The position numbers and the translations under genes are program-made. The notes below the pieces were generated by a model, which saw nothing but the letters and a program-made list of their open reading frames with translations, was not told where the DNA came from and did not search any database. From Paludibacter sp. (lineage in GTDB: Bacteria; Bacteroidota; Bacteroidia; Bacteroidales; Paludibacteraceae), in NCBI RefSeq assembly GCF_009712605.1, contig NZ_WASO01000014.1, positions 62,001 to 126,000 on the forward strand: 64,000 nt of DNA. Direction: 5' to 3'. Numbering within the stretch: the first letter of the stretch is position 1; the number at the start of each line of letters is the position of its first letter. Below are positions 1-6,651 of the stretch, piece after piece.

Positions 1-1
1 G

Positions 2-529
2 AAATATTTTGGAGAAATGATGAAATATTCAGCACCAGAAGCCTGGAATAATATTATAGAGAATGGTGGCACTTTAGTCCTTCATGTTTGCTTTTCAGGG
101 GTAGATGGTGGTATTGCTCAGATGATATCAAAAGCGAATAGGAATATATTAGTCATTGCTCCTGATGGATACGATGTAATTCAAAGTAATGGAGTAGATC
201 TTGGTCCTTTTTATTCTTACGATGAAAAGACAGGAAAAGCTTCAAATCCAGGGAAATGGATATACTATAGAAATGGCAAGCGATTACCTTATACAGGTAC
301 CCAAAGCAAAGGTGGAAAATATATTAAATTTGAAGGATGCGCAGTTGAATGTAATGCAAGTACCCAAGAGGTTGATTATGAAAAATATAATCAAGATCTT
401 CTTGAGCAAACTTCACCTCGTCAGCAAGATAGATTGCATGTTGGGGAGAATGGATACGAGGGGTCATATTGGGCAACAGATGATTATTTAAGACAATTTG
501 GCAAGCCTGATAAGAAAAAAATCCAGTAA
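2..529 (+). CDS. C-terminal part of a polymorphic-toxin-like protein (cut by window edge)
   Basis: The frame is open to the left edge of the window, so this may be the tail of a much longer protein. An ATG at 17 with GGAGA just upstream would alternatively give a free 170-residue protein. A segment reading LVLHVCFSG (about residues 21-29 from that ATG) resembles the cysteine-containing strand of caspase-like (clan CD) folds found at the ends of Rhs-type proteins; the matching histidine would lie off the window. Later parts are rich in G, Y and K with no recognised motif. Two lipoprotein genes follow directly, an arrangement typical of toxin C-terminus plus immunity genes. The toxin assignment is inference; an unrelated secreted or cytoplasmic protein remains possible. 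Confidence 0.45.
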   Translation, partial: KYFGEMMKYSAPEAWNNIIENGGTLVLHVCFSGVDGGIAQMISKANRNILVIAPDGYDVIQSNGVDLGPFYSYDEKTGKASNPGKWIYYRNGKRLPYTGTQSKGGKYIKFEGCAVECNASTQEVDYEKYNQDLLEQTSPRQQDRLHVGENGYEGSYWATDDYLRQFGKPDKKKIQ

Positions 530-545
530 CAATAATATTTTCATT

Positions 546-1112
546 ATGAAACATTTATATTTTTTTTTCACTTTAGCCTTGTTGTTTGTAGGATGTAAAG
601 GACAAATCAACAAAGTTGAAACTGTTCATTATTTCCAATCGGGCGATACCCTAAGCTTTCAAGCTTTAAATAACAAATCGAAATATGAAAACTTTCGGGA
701 AGTAATTAATACTGGCAACCCGATTCGATATGCTTATATTAACGACAACTACTATGGCTTGTATTTCCTTAGTGATTTAATAATGGCCAATAAATACCAT
801 TATACAGATGCATATGTACACATTTATTACCATTATATGTCTCCAGATTTTAACAAATCCGAATGGAATGCATTGGATACGGTATCCCAACACAGGGCAT
901 TATACTATTTACAACGAGCTGCAGAAACAGGTAGTAACAACGCACAGGAAATACTTGGACAGCTGTATCTAAATGGTAATGCATTTCCTAAAGACATAAA
1001 AAAAGGGGAATATTGGATAAAACAATCCGAAGAAAAAAAACAAGGTTTAGCGCAGCAACGATGTTGGTTTTGGCGGGAGAAATGGCACTTAATATACACG
1101 CAGAAATATTGA
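546..1112 (+). CDS. Lipoprotein with Sel1-like repeat, long member of a duplicated cassette
   Basis: The start at 546 gives a signal peptide with a lipobox (LLFVGC), so the product is probably anchored in the envelope; a longer frame from 498 would bury the signal. The C-terminal half contains a Sel1/TPR-like segment (ALYYLQRAAETGSNNAQEIL followed by YLNGN). It shares the MANKYHYTDAY segment with the next gene and is the counterpart of the protein at 26028-26624. It lies 16 bp after the toxin-like gene and 5 bp before the next lipoprotein, so the three are probably co-transcribed. The role is unknown; an immunity or toxin-accessory function is inferred from context. Confidence 0.7.
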   Translation: MKHLYFFFTLALLFVGCKGQINKVETVHYFQSGDTLSFQALNNKSKYENFREVINTGNPIRYAYINDNYYGLYFLSDLIMANKYHYTDAYVHIYYHYMSPDFNKSEWNALDTVSQHRALYYLQRAAETGSNNAQEILGQLYLNGNAFPKDIKKGEYWIKQSEEKKQGLAQQRCWFWREKWHLIYTQKY

Positions 1113-1117
1113 TTATC

Positions 1118-1549
1118 ATGAAAAAAATACTATTCGTCACAGTATTAATAATTTGTTGGGGATGTCACAAGAATACTCCCAAGAATGTAGAAATAGTTGC
1201 GTTGCCTAATTTTATTCAATATCATGAAGATTTATATCGCAAAACAGATTGTGGAGATACACTAGCTTATGAAAAGTTTAAAGAAGAATATTCGAAAGAA
1301 AGCTATTTTCCGATATTACTTCCGATATGTTTGAAAATGGCCGATAAATACCATTACCGACATGCTTATTGGGATGCTTATCTCTGTCTTTGGCATGCTT
1401 TTAATGACGATGATAAAAATGTAGCTATTTATGATTTAACTCGTTTTGATCCAGATTCACGCCAAATGGCAATTTATTATCTGGGTGAAGCAGCTAAAAG
1501 AGGCAATCAACAGGCAAAAGACATCCTGATCAAACAATACATTCGTTAA
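1118..1549 (+). CDS. Short Sel1-like lipoprotein, short member of a duplicated cassette
   Basis: The start at 1118 gives a 143-residue protein with a signal peptide and lipobox (IICWGC). The C-terminal 70 residues contain KYHYRHAYWDAYLC, FNDDDKN and EAAKRGNQQAKDIL, the last being a Sel1-like helical repeat. The tail is nearly identical to the product of 25574-26008 on the other strand, while the N-terminal half differs strongly. It follows the long cassette member by 5 bp and is followed by a good terminator, so it closes the operon. Function unknown; an immunity-like role is an inference from its position behind a toxin-like gene. Confidence 0.72.
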   Translation: MKKILFVTVLIICWGCHKNTPKNVEIVALPNFIQYHEDLYRKTDCGDTLAYEKFKEEYSKESYFPILLPICLKMADKYHYRHAYWDAYLCLWHAFNDDDKNVAIYDLTRFDPDSRQMAIYYLGEAAKRGNQQAKDILIKQYIR

Positions 1550-1567
1550 ACAAGGGGGAATGGCTTA

Positions 1568-1594
1568 GGGCAGACTTACGGGTCTGTCCTTTTT
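1568..1594 (+). terminator. Rho-independent terminator of the toxin/lipoprotein operon
   Basis: An 8-bp stem (GGGCAGAC with GTCTGTCC, one G-U pair) with a 6-base loop is followed by TTTTT, starting 19 bp after the stop codon of the short lipoprotein gene. Confidence 0.75.
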
Positions 1595-1739
1595 GCATTG
1601 AATAAGAAGTGCAAAAAAACAATCGATTAAATGAACTTTTTTTGATGTGCCATTTTAGAGGGTTTGAGGTAGCAAAAACACGTTTTTTTGCAAAGTTCAT
1701 TTATTAGATGGATTTAGTGAACTATTAGCCGGACAAAAT

Positions 1740-1761
1740 AAAAGCCCCGGGTGGGGCTTTT
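1740..1761 (-). terminator. Terminator behind the HTH remnant
   Basis: A 9-bp perfect stem (AAAAGCCCC with GGGGCTTTT) has a 4-base loop. On the minus strand it comes 6 bases after the stop codon of the HTH-protein remnant and runs into TTTTATTTT. Confidence 0.7.
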
Positions 1762-1767
1762 GGCGTT

Positions 1768-1950
1768 TTATATAGCTGCGATATTTTTCTGGTAGAAGTC
1801 CAGGAACTTCTTTTTGGTAAGCATGGCATCGATCATGCGGTAAAATACATGCTTATCGTCATCATCCAACTGGTCGATCATCCTTACTTTCTCCGAAACG
1901 GATTTATCTTCAATCACCACTTTCACTGGGATTGTATCTTCCAGATTAAG
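1768..1950 (-). pseudogene. C-terminal remnant of an XRE-type HTH regulator
   Basis: The minus strand is open for about 60 codons ending in IAAI-stop, and an in-frame TAG cuts it off upstream. The readable part contains LDDDDKHVFYRMIDAML and TKKKFLDFYQKN, typical of the C-terminal tail of small XRE regulators of Bacteroidota. The DNA-binding domain and any start codon are missing. The remnant keeps its own terminator, which argues that a complete gene once stood here. It lies in the island next to the integrase. No function is expected. Confidence 0.55.
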
Positions 1951-2415
1951 CTATAGGTATATAGAAAAATCGGATGCTTAAAATATATCCAGATAAATAC
2001 ATTTTTCAATTGATAAAAAGAATGTTTTTGCAAATCTTCTTTCTAAAATAATGAACAGAATGAATGAAATGAATAGTTTTTTATAAAATATTTTTCATAT
2101 AGAAGCTTACATAGAAATATAAAATAAAAGATTGATTTATAGCTCATTTCATTCACTTTCTTCATTACTATTATTCCCTATTCTGGAAATAAATTTTCTT
2201 AAAAAAGAGGACTTTCAATAATCATTTCTGAATTATCTACAGGAGAAAAAGCCCTGAAAATATCATTTTCAATCTCTTTCTCCACCTCATCAATAGAGGC
2301 AAGCAGGTGTTCAACCATTCCTTTCATAACGATATAATTTAACGTGTTTTGATACAGACTATATCCTTGAGAAATAAAAATTATAAGGCAATCAGGAAAG
2401 AAAACACTTACCCGC
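1951..2415. other. AT-rich stretch without a convincing gene
   Basis: This is low-complexity, AT-rich DNA between the HTH remnant and the integrase. A minus-strand frame of 89 codons (2199-2468) overlaps the integrase end by 53 bp. Only its last 42 codons, from an ATG at 2327, look protein-like (MVEHLLASIDEVEKEIEND). It could be a small island gene or chance, and I do not call it. Confidence 0.4.
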
Positions 2416-3639
2416 TTAATCAAAGCAGGTAAGTAATAGAGCATTCTTTTCGCGCTCTTCACGCTCAAAGCTGGCTAAGTAAGCTTCTGTAGTCTTCAAA
2501 TCAGAATGCCCCAGAGACTCGCTTATGTAGGCTATATTGGCTCCTCCTCGCTTCAATATGGTAGCAAAAGAGTGTCGGGCTGTATAGGTAGTTATATGAC
2601 CAAATCCAAGAGTATTACCAATCTCTTTCATCCTTTTATTGATCCGTTTTGTTAGTTCTTTTGTAATGGTCTTTCGTTCCAAAGGGGTTTCGTTGCCGTT
2701 TAAATAGGGGAATATATAATTATCAGGATTGGTTTCGCTTCCCCATCGATCAATAATTGCTTTCAATTGTGGTGTTATTACACATCGTATCTCCTTTCGG
2801 CTCTTTGCTGTCCGTTCCGTCTTTTGCCGTACAAAACAAATTTCTCCGTCAAGAATATTTGAGTATTTCAATTTCACAATATCGGCTACATTAATACCAT
2901 TACACATGTAAACAAACAACCATAAATCCCGATATTTATCAGTAGTCTCCCTCCCGTCGGAGTAATGAAATATCTGTTTTATCTGTTCCATAGACAAAGC
3001 TTTTTTATGGCCTTCGCCAGTTTTAATTTCAAACCGGTCTTTACCGAATGGGTATTGAGACTCTTTGATAACACCCGCTTTTTTTGCTTCATTCATTATG
3101 GCTCTGATATTACGAAAATACATTCCAATTGTGGTCTGATTTTTTGTTTGAGACCAGTACTGTTCGCATCTCTTCAACCAAGCGATATTAATAGCCGAGA
3201 ATGGGATGTCTTTACCTCCAAACTCTTCAAGCACTTTGAGCGTATTAATGTGAATAAACATGGATCCGATTCTCTCCTCACTTTTAAGTATGTCTATTTT
3301 CGCCCGTAGCGCATTGTTAACCGTATCACCCGTTGCTCTTCCTAAACGAGAATTTAAAAGGTCAAAATTGAATTCTCCCTTTTCTGCAAGTGCTTCTACA
3401 TTATTGCGCACCAGGGAAAAACTGTTTTCTATGTTGCCACGAATATTTTTCCCGGTTACTGTCCTATTGCCAGAAAGATTCTCCCAATCTGACTTGGTCA
3501 TGCTGATGCCCGTGGAATAATAAGCCCGTTTGCTTTGAAAGTTTACTCTTATCTTTACCGGGTATTCACCTCTCGAATTAGGTTTACGGGTATCGATCAT
3601 TGATGCCACACTAATTCCGTCTTTTACGAATGTATTCAT
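2416..3639 (-). CDS. Tyrosine recombinase (phage/ICE-type integrase)
   Basis: This is a site-specific integrase of about 407 residues. The N-terminal 100 residues are the arm/SAM-like region common in Bacteroidota integrases (KIRVNFQSKRAYYSTGI). The catalytic domain shows TARHSFAT (second-box arginine), LGHS (histidine) and TEAYL (tyrosine nucleophile). At the usual place of the first catalytic arginine the protein reads CNGINVAD, a variant I recall from a sub-branch of Bacteroidota integrases. The gene starts about 310 bp from the tRNA 3'-end remnant, so it is the likely enzyme that used that site. Together with the toxin-like operon and HTH remnant it marks an integrated island. Confidence 0.9.
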   Translation of the reverse strand: MNTFVKDGISVASMIDTRKPNSRGEYPVKIRVNFQSKRAYYSTGISMTKSDWENLSGNRTVTGKNIRGNIENSFSLVRNNVEALAEKGEFNFDLLNSRLGRATGDTVNNALRAKIDILKSEERIGSMFIHINTLKVLEEFGGKDIPFSAINIAWLKRCEQYWSQTKNQTTIGMYFRNIRAIMNEAKKAGVIKESQYPFGKDRFEIKTGEGHKKALSMEQIKQIFHYSDGRETTDKYRDLWLFVYMCNGINVADIVKLKYSNILDGEICFVRQKTERTAKSRKEIRCVITPQLKAIIDRWGSETNPDNYIFPYLNGNETPLERKTITKELTKRINKRMKEIGNTLGFGHITTYTARHSFATILKRGGANIAYISESLGHSDLKTTEAYLASFEREEREKNALLLTCFD

Positions 3640-3951
3640 CCAAATTTCAAGTTAAGTGTGAGGCTTTGTTGCACACACTTATACTTTATCCCAATATAAA
3701 AGGAATTATAAATTGAATGGGTAAACAGACGTGATTTACAGCGTTTTTCAAACTTGATTTGAAGGTTTTTCGGATAGTCAGGGGGCAAAATTTGGAACAC
3801 CAAAATTGCACTTAGCTGGGTGAAAGTAGGGGAAAATAGATGAAATCGGATGAAAAATGAAAGTGCACAAAATGAATATTATGTGCTGGTTTTTAGCAAG
3901 ATATGCAACGAAATGAAGCGGCTTGAAAAGCCATGAAAATGGCTTAAAAAC

Positions 3952-4000
3952 GACTCATAATCAGGGGGTCACAGGTTCAAGCCCTGTTGGGCCCACCCCT
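3952..4000 (+). repeat. tRNA 3'-half remnant, att-like direct repeat copy 1
   Basis: The sequence reads as the 3' part of a tRNA: an anticodon loop CTCATAA (anticodon CAT at 3956-3958), a variable loop, a T-arm ACAGG-TTCAAGC-CCTGT, the acceptor 3' strand TGGGCCC and discriminator A. The 5' half is not present upstream, where the bases cannot pair. Positions 3962-4000 recur identically at 4363-4401. This is the pattern left when an integrase inserts at a tRNA 3' end. The complete tRNA, probably Met-type, should lie at the far left border outside the window. Confidence 0.65.
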
Positions 4001-4007
4001 TAAAACG

Positions 4008-4041
4008 AAGGACTTACGAGATAAATCGTAAGTCCTTTTTT
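4008..4041 (+). terminator. Terminator following the tRNA remnant
   Basis: A 12-bp stem (AAGGACTTACGA with TCGTAAGTCCTT) with a 6-base loop is followed by a T-run. Lying 8 bases after the tRNA 3' end, it looks like the original tRNA gene terminator carried along with the repeat. Confidence 0.75.
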
Positions 4042-4053
4042 ATTTCATATTTT

Positions 4054-4341
4054 ATGTGTGGATGCTATGTTATTTTTAGCAAAAATCTGAACAGATTCTA
4101 TGTCGGAGCCACGCAGGATGATGTTTCTACAAGAATAGAACATCATAACAATGCTGAATATGGTAAGAATAAGTTTACTGCAACGGCTAAAGACTGGGAA
4201 CTCTTTCTGTTTATCCCCGCCAATGATTACCCACATGCTATTCGCATTGAAAGAAAAATCAAAGCCATGAAATCTTCCGTATACATCCGTAATCTATGCA
4301 AGTATCCTGAAATGCTTCAAAGGTTGGTTAGTCGCACCTGA
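4054..4341 (+). CDS. GIY-YIG nuclease-domain protein (YhbQ/UPF0213-like)
   Basis: This is a 95-residue single-domain protein. The GIY-YIG motif appears as CYVIFSKNLNRFYVGAT near the N-terminus, followed by the conserved arginine (RIEHHN) and later ERKIKAMKS, as in small stand-alone GIY-YIG proteins of Bacteroidota. Such proteins are presumed DNA nucleases, but the cellular role of this subgroup is not established. It sits exactly between the two 39-bp tRNA remnants. A dead copy of its first 77 bp occurs at 5903-5979, so this gene family has been inserted here more than once. Confidence 0.8.
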   Translation: MCGCYVIFSKNLNRFYVGATQDDVSTRIEHHNNAEYGKNKFTATAKDWELFLFIPANDYPHAIRIERKIKAMKSSVYIRNLCKYPEMLQRLVSRT

Positions 4342-4362
4342 CTCTCCCGATAGCTATCGGGA

Positions 4363-4401
4363 CAGGGGGTCACAGGTTCAAGCCCTGTTGGGCCCACCCC
4401 T
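4363..4401 (+). repeat. tRNA 3'-end remnant, direct repeat copy 2
   Basis: These 39 bp are identical to 3962-4000: variable loop, T-arm, acceptor strand and discriminator base. Directly before it is an 18-bp perfect palindrome (4345-4362, core CCGATAGCTATCGG), which takes the place of the anticodon-loop sequence seen in copy 1. The unit length between copies is 401 bp and contains the terminator and the GIY-YIG gene. Confidence 0.75.
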
Positions 4402-4607
4402 CGAAATGAAACACTTGCACTTCTCTGTGTAGATGTTTTTTTATGTGGTGCCAACAAAGTGCCAGCAAAAAGGAAAAATATACCAAAGGGGAATATAAAG
4501 TTACACTATCAGTGTAAGTTCTTAATCAAATTGTATCTGATTGTGAACCAAATTGTTTATTTATTTTTAGATGAATTCTGTTGCCCAAGATTCCTCATTG
4601 AAACAGT

Positions 4608-5771
4608 TTATAGTTCGACCTTTTTCAAAAAATCGCTTAATCCGCAAACTTCCACATCATTCTTAATTGGATAAGATGTCGATACTGGAGAAACAATATA
4701 TGTTTTATCCGGTTTTGTCGTTTCTATAGCGCTCCAAAAGCCTTTAGTTACTTGTGGTGCTGATGAGGCTTTGCATTCTACGGCAATCGTTCGGGTACCT
4801 CTTTCAATGAGCAAATCTAATTCATCTCCTGTCGCACTGCGGTAAAAAGAAAATTGACAATCTTTCAATGAAGAAATGATGTTTTCAATTACAAAACCTT
4901 CCCAAGATGATCCGAAAACAGGGTTGCCCATTAGAGAATTAAAATCATCAATTTGTAGCAACCGATGTAATAGCCCGCTATCTCTTATATATATTTTGGG
5001 AGATTTAACTAAACGTTTTTTGATATTCTTTTCAAATGGAGGTAACGAATGGATAATAAAGGTTTGTTCCATCAAGTCGATATAGCGGCGGATAGTTTGA
5101 TAGGTTACACCTAGCGATTCCCCCAATTTGGATGAATTAAAAAGTTGTCCTTGATTGTGCGCACACATAGTCAGCAGTCGACGAAGTTGCAATGCAGGAA
5201 TCTGAAATCCGAGCTGTGGAATATCCCGTTCTACATATGTTCTAAGGAAATTTTCTCTCCAGAGTATGCTCCCTTGATCTGATAATGCAAGATAACTGTC
5301 AGGATACCCTCCTCTAAGCCAGAATTTATTTAATTCAAAATTTGCTCTTTGCTCAACTTCTTCAATTGTAAATGGTGTGAGTTCAATAAACCCAACCCTT
5401 CCAGCTAACGATTCTGATGTTTTCTGTATAAGGTCTTGTGAAGCAGAACCAAGCAAAATGAATCGTCCCGGACGACGATTACGGTCTATCTCACTTCGCA
5501 ACACAGAAAAAAGTTCCGGTACAAACTGAATTTCGTCCAAACAAATTGTCACATTCTGATTAGCTTGGAAGAATAACATAGGTTCTCTCAGCTTATTTAG
5601 GTCATCCAAGTTCTGGAGGTCTAAATACAAATAGGCATCCGAATTCTGATAGAGCATTTTCACCAAAGTAGACTTTCCGCATTGCCTTGAGCCTAAAATA
5701 GCAACAGCTGGAAATACTCTTAGATTCTCATTTACAAACACTTCTATATTTCTGTTTATTAATTCATGCAT
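4608..5771 (-). CDS. AAA-type ATPase with C-terminal DUF4143 domain
   Basis: The product is about 387 residues from the ATG at 5771 (MHELINRNIEVF). A further 32 codons upstream are open but hydrophobic and unlike this family. Walker A is GSRQCGKST and Walker B is ICLDEIQ, followed by the sensor LLGSAS. The second half has the DUF4143 layout: a winged-helix-like region and a nuclease-like end containing DLLIERG and AVECKASS. Members are scattered accessory ATPases of uncertain function, often mobile. A 14-bp direct repeat (4422-4435 and 5900-5913) flanks this gene, consistent with insertion into an older GIY-YIG copy. Confidence 0.88.
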   Translation of the reverse strand: MHELINRNIEVFVNENLRVFPAVAILGSRQCGKSTLVKMLYQNSDAYLYLDLQNLDDLNKLREPMLFFQANQNVTICLDEIQFVPELFSVLRSEIDRNRRPGRFILLGSASQDLIQKTSESLAGRVGFIELTPFTIEEVEQRANFELNKFWLRGGYPDSYLALSDQGSILWRENFLRTYVERDIPQLGFQIPALQLRRLLTMCAHNQGQLFNSSKLGESLGVTYQTIRRYIDLMEQTFIIHSLPPFEKNIKKRLVKSPKIYIRDSGLLHRLLQIDDFNSLMGNPVFGSSWEGFVIENIISSLKDCQFSFYRSATGDELDLLIERGTRTIAVECKASSAPQVTKGFWSAIETTKPDKTYIVSPVSTSYPIKNDVEVCGLSDFLKKVEL

Positions 5772-5902
5772 ATCATAAATGTGATTTCTATTTTGCACAA
5801 ATATAATAATTGCATTTAGAACTACCAAAAACAGAACGATATTTTGTTTCTGAAATGCATAGTACATAATAGAAACCAGAGAAAAGTATCTTTTACAAAT
5901 CT

Positions 5903-5979
5903 CTGTGTAGATGCTACATTATTTTCAGCAAAAATCTGAGCAGATTCTATGTCGGAGCCACGTAGGATGACGTTTTTAC
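5903..5979 (+). pseudogene. 5' fragment of a second GIY-YIG gene
   Basis: These 77 bp align without gaps to the first 77 bp of the gene at 4054. The start codon is changed to CTG, codon 21 is TAG instead of CAG, and the rest of the gene is missing. Translated, it still reads CYIIFSKNLSRFYVGAT. It is a decayed duplicate to the right of the DUF4143 ATPase gene. Confidence 0.8.
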
Positions 5980-6031
5980 ATTGCTTGAGGTTCAATGAAA
6001 TGTATCTGCGTGTTTTGATGCAATATTTGCT

Positions 6032-6535
6032 CTACAGGAACTCTCTTTTCAACTGTTCTACCCAATTTCGTATTCGTTCATCGGTTTTGTCTGACTGATT
6101 ATCCACATCAAGAGCCAATCCTAAGAAGTTGTTATCTCTGATTGCCTGTGATTGCTGAAAGTGGTAACTCTCAGACGAGGTCTGTCCTGCCAATTCGGCT
6201 CCTTGGACTTCAACCACTCTTGCCAATATGCCGATGGCATCAACAAAATTGTCGGGATAATTTTGTTGATCGCCCAGGCCAAAAATTGCCACTTTTTTCT
6301 TGTGCAGATTCAATGTCTTCAATTCCGGGACAATTTCATCCCAATGAGCGGGCAATTCACCGTCAAACCAGGTAGAAACGCCCATAATCAGGTTGTCATA
6401 CGCTTCAAAATCGACTCCCCGTGCGGTTTCGACGGGAATCCGGTCAACTTGCGTATCGCCAAATGCCTCCTGTATTTTTGCAACAATAGCAGCAGTCGCT
6501 ATACCTGCTCCATAAAACAAGCCTATTTTTTTCAT
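6032..6535 (-). CDS. fldA: Long-chain-type flavodoxin with unusual phosphate loop
   Basis: The product is 167 residues from ATG 6535 (MKKIGLFYG). A longer frame to 6622 runs through the upstream repeat and is not used. Conserved flavodoxin parts are visible: WFDGELPAHWD (first aromatic flavin loop), GLGDQQNYPDNFVDA (second FMN loop) and the C-terminal helix with LDVDNQSD. The usual T/S-rich phosphate loop after FYG reads AGIATAAI and lacks the standard T-G-x-T pattern. Electron carriers of this kind serve pyruvate:ferredoxin-type or reductive enzymes. It is the last gene after the E1 gene, 116 bp away with a hairpin repeat between, and may accept electrons in the same pathway. Confidence 0.85.
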   Translation of the reverse strand: MKKIGLFYGAGIATAAIVAKIQEAFGDTQVDRIPVETARGVDFEAYDNLIMGVSTWFDGELPAHWDEIVPELKTLNLHKKKVAIFGLGDQQNYPDNFVDAIGILARVVEVQGAELAGQTSSESYHFQQSQAIRDNNFLGLALDVDNQSDKTDERIRNWVEQLKREFL

Positions 6536-6634
6536 ACTATAATAATTTTTTAATCTAAGGAAGTATGTAACTTCATGTTGCTGAAGATTATTACAGTCCT
6601 CTTGGACGTTGTGAAGCAACATGTTCGTTTCGTG
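6533..6634 (-). repeat. Intergenic hairpin repeat, copy 1
   Basis: An approximately 100-bp unit lies upstream of the flavodoxin gene and begins at its start codon. On the transcript, AACATGTTGC and GCAACATG can pair as an 8-9 bp stem around a loop of about 35 nt. Related units occur at 8683-8774 and 8775-8888. Confidence 0.6.
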
Positions 6635-6651
6635 TGTTTATTTTTTACGGT

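Noticed and set aside
2199-2468. 89-codon frame overlapping the integrase end as a gene
   Set aside because: The first half reads the integrase region out of frame, and only the last 42 codons look protein-like. There is no known family and no promoter.
2800-2900. Integrase inactive because the first catalytic arginine is missing
   Set aside because: The CNGINVAD variant recurs in a branch of Bacteroidota integrases as far as I recall, and the other catalytic residues are intact, so inactivity is not supported.
3952-4000. A functional tRNA gene
   Set aside because: Only the 3' half is present. The bases upstream cannot form the acceptor, D-arm or full anticodon stem.
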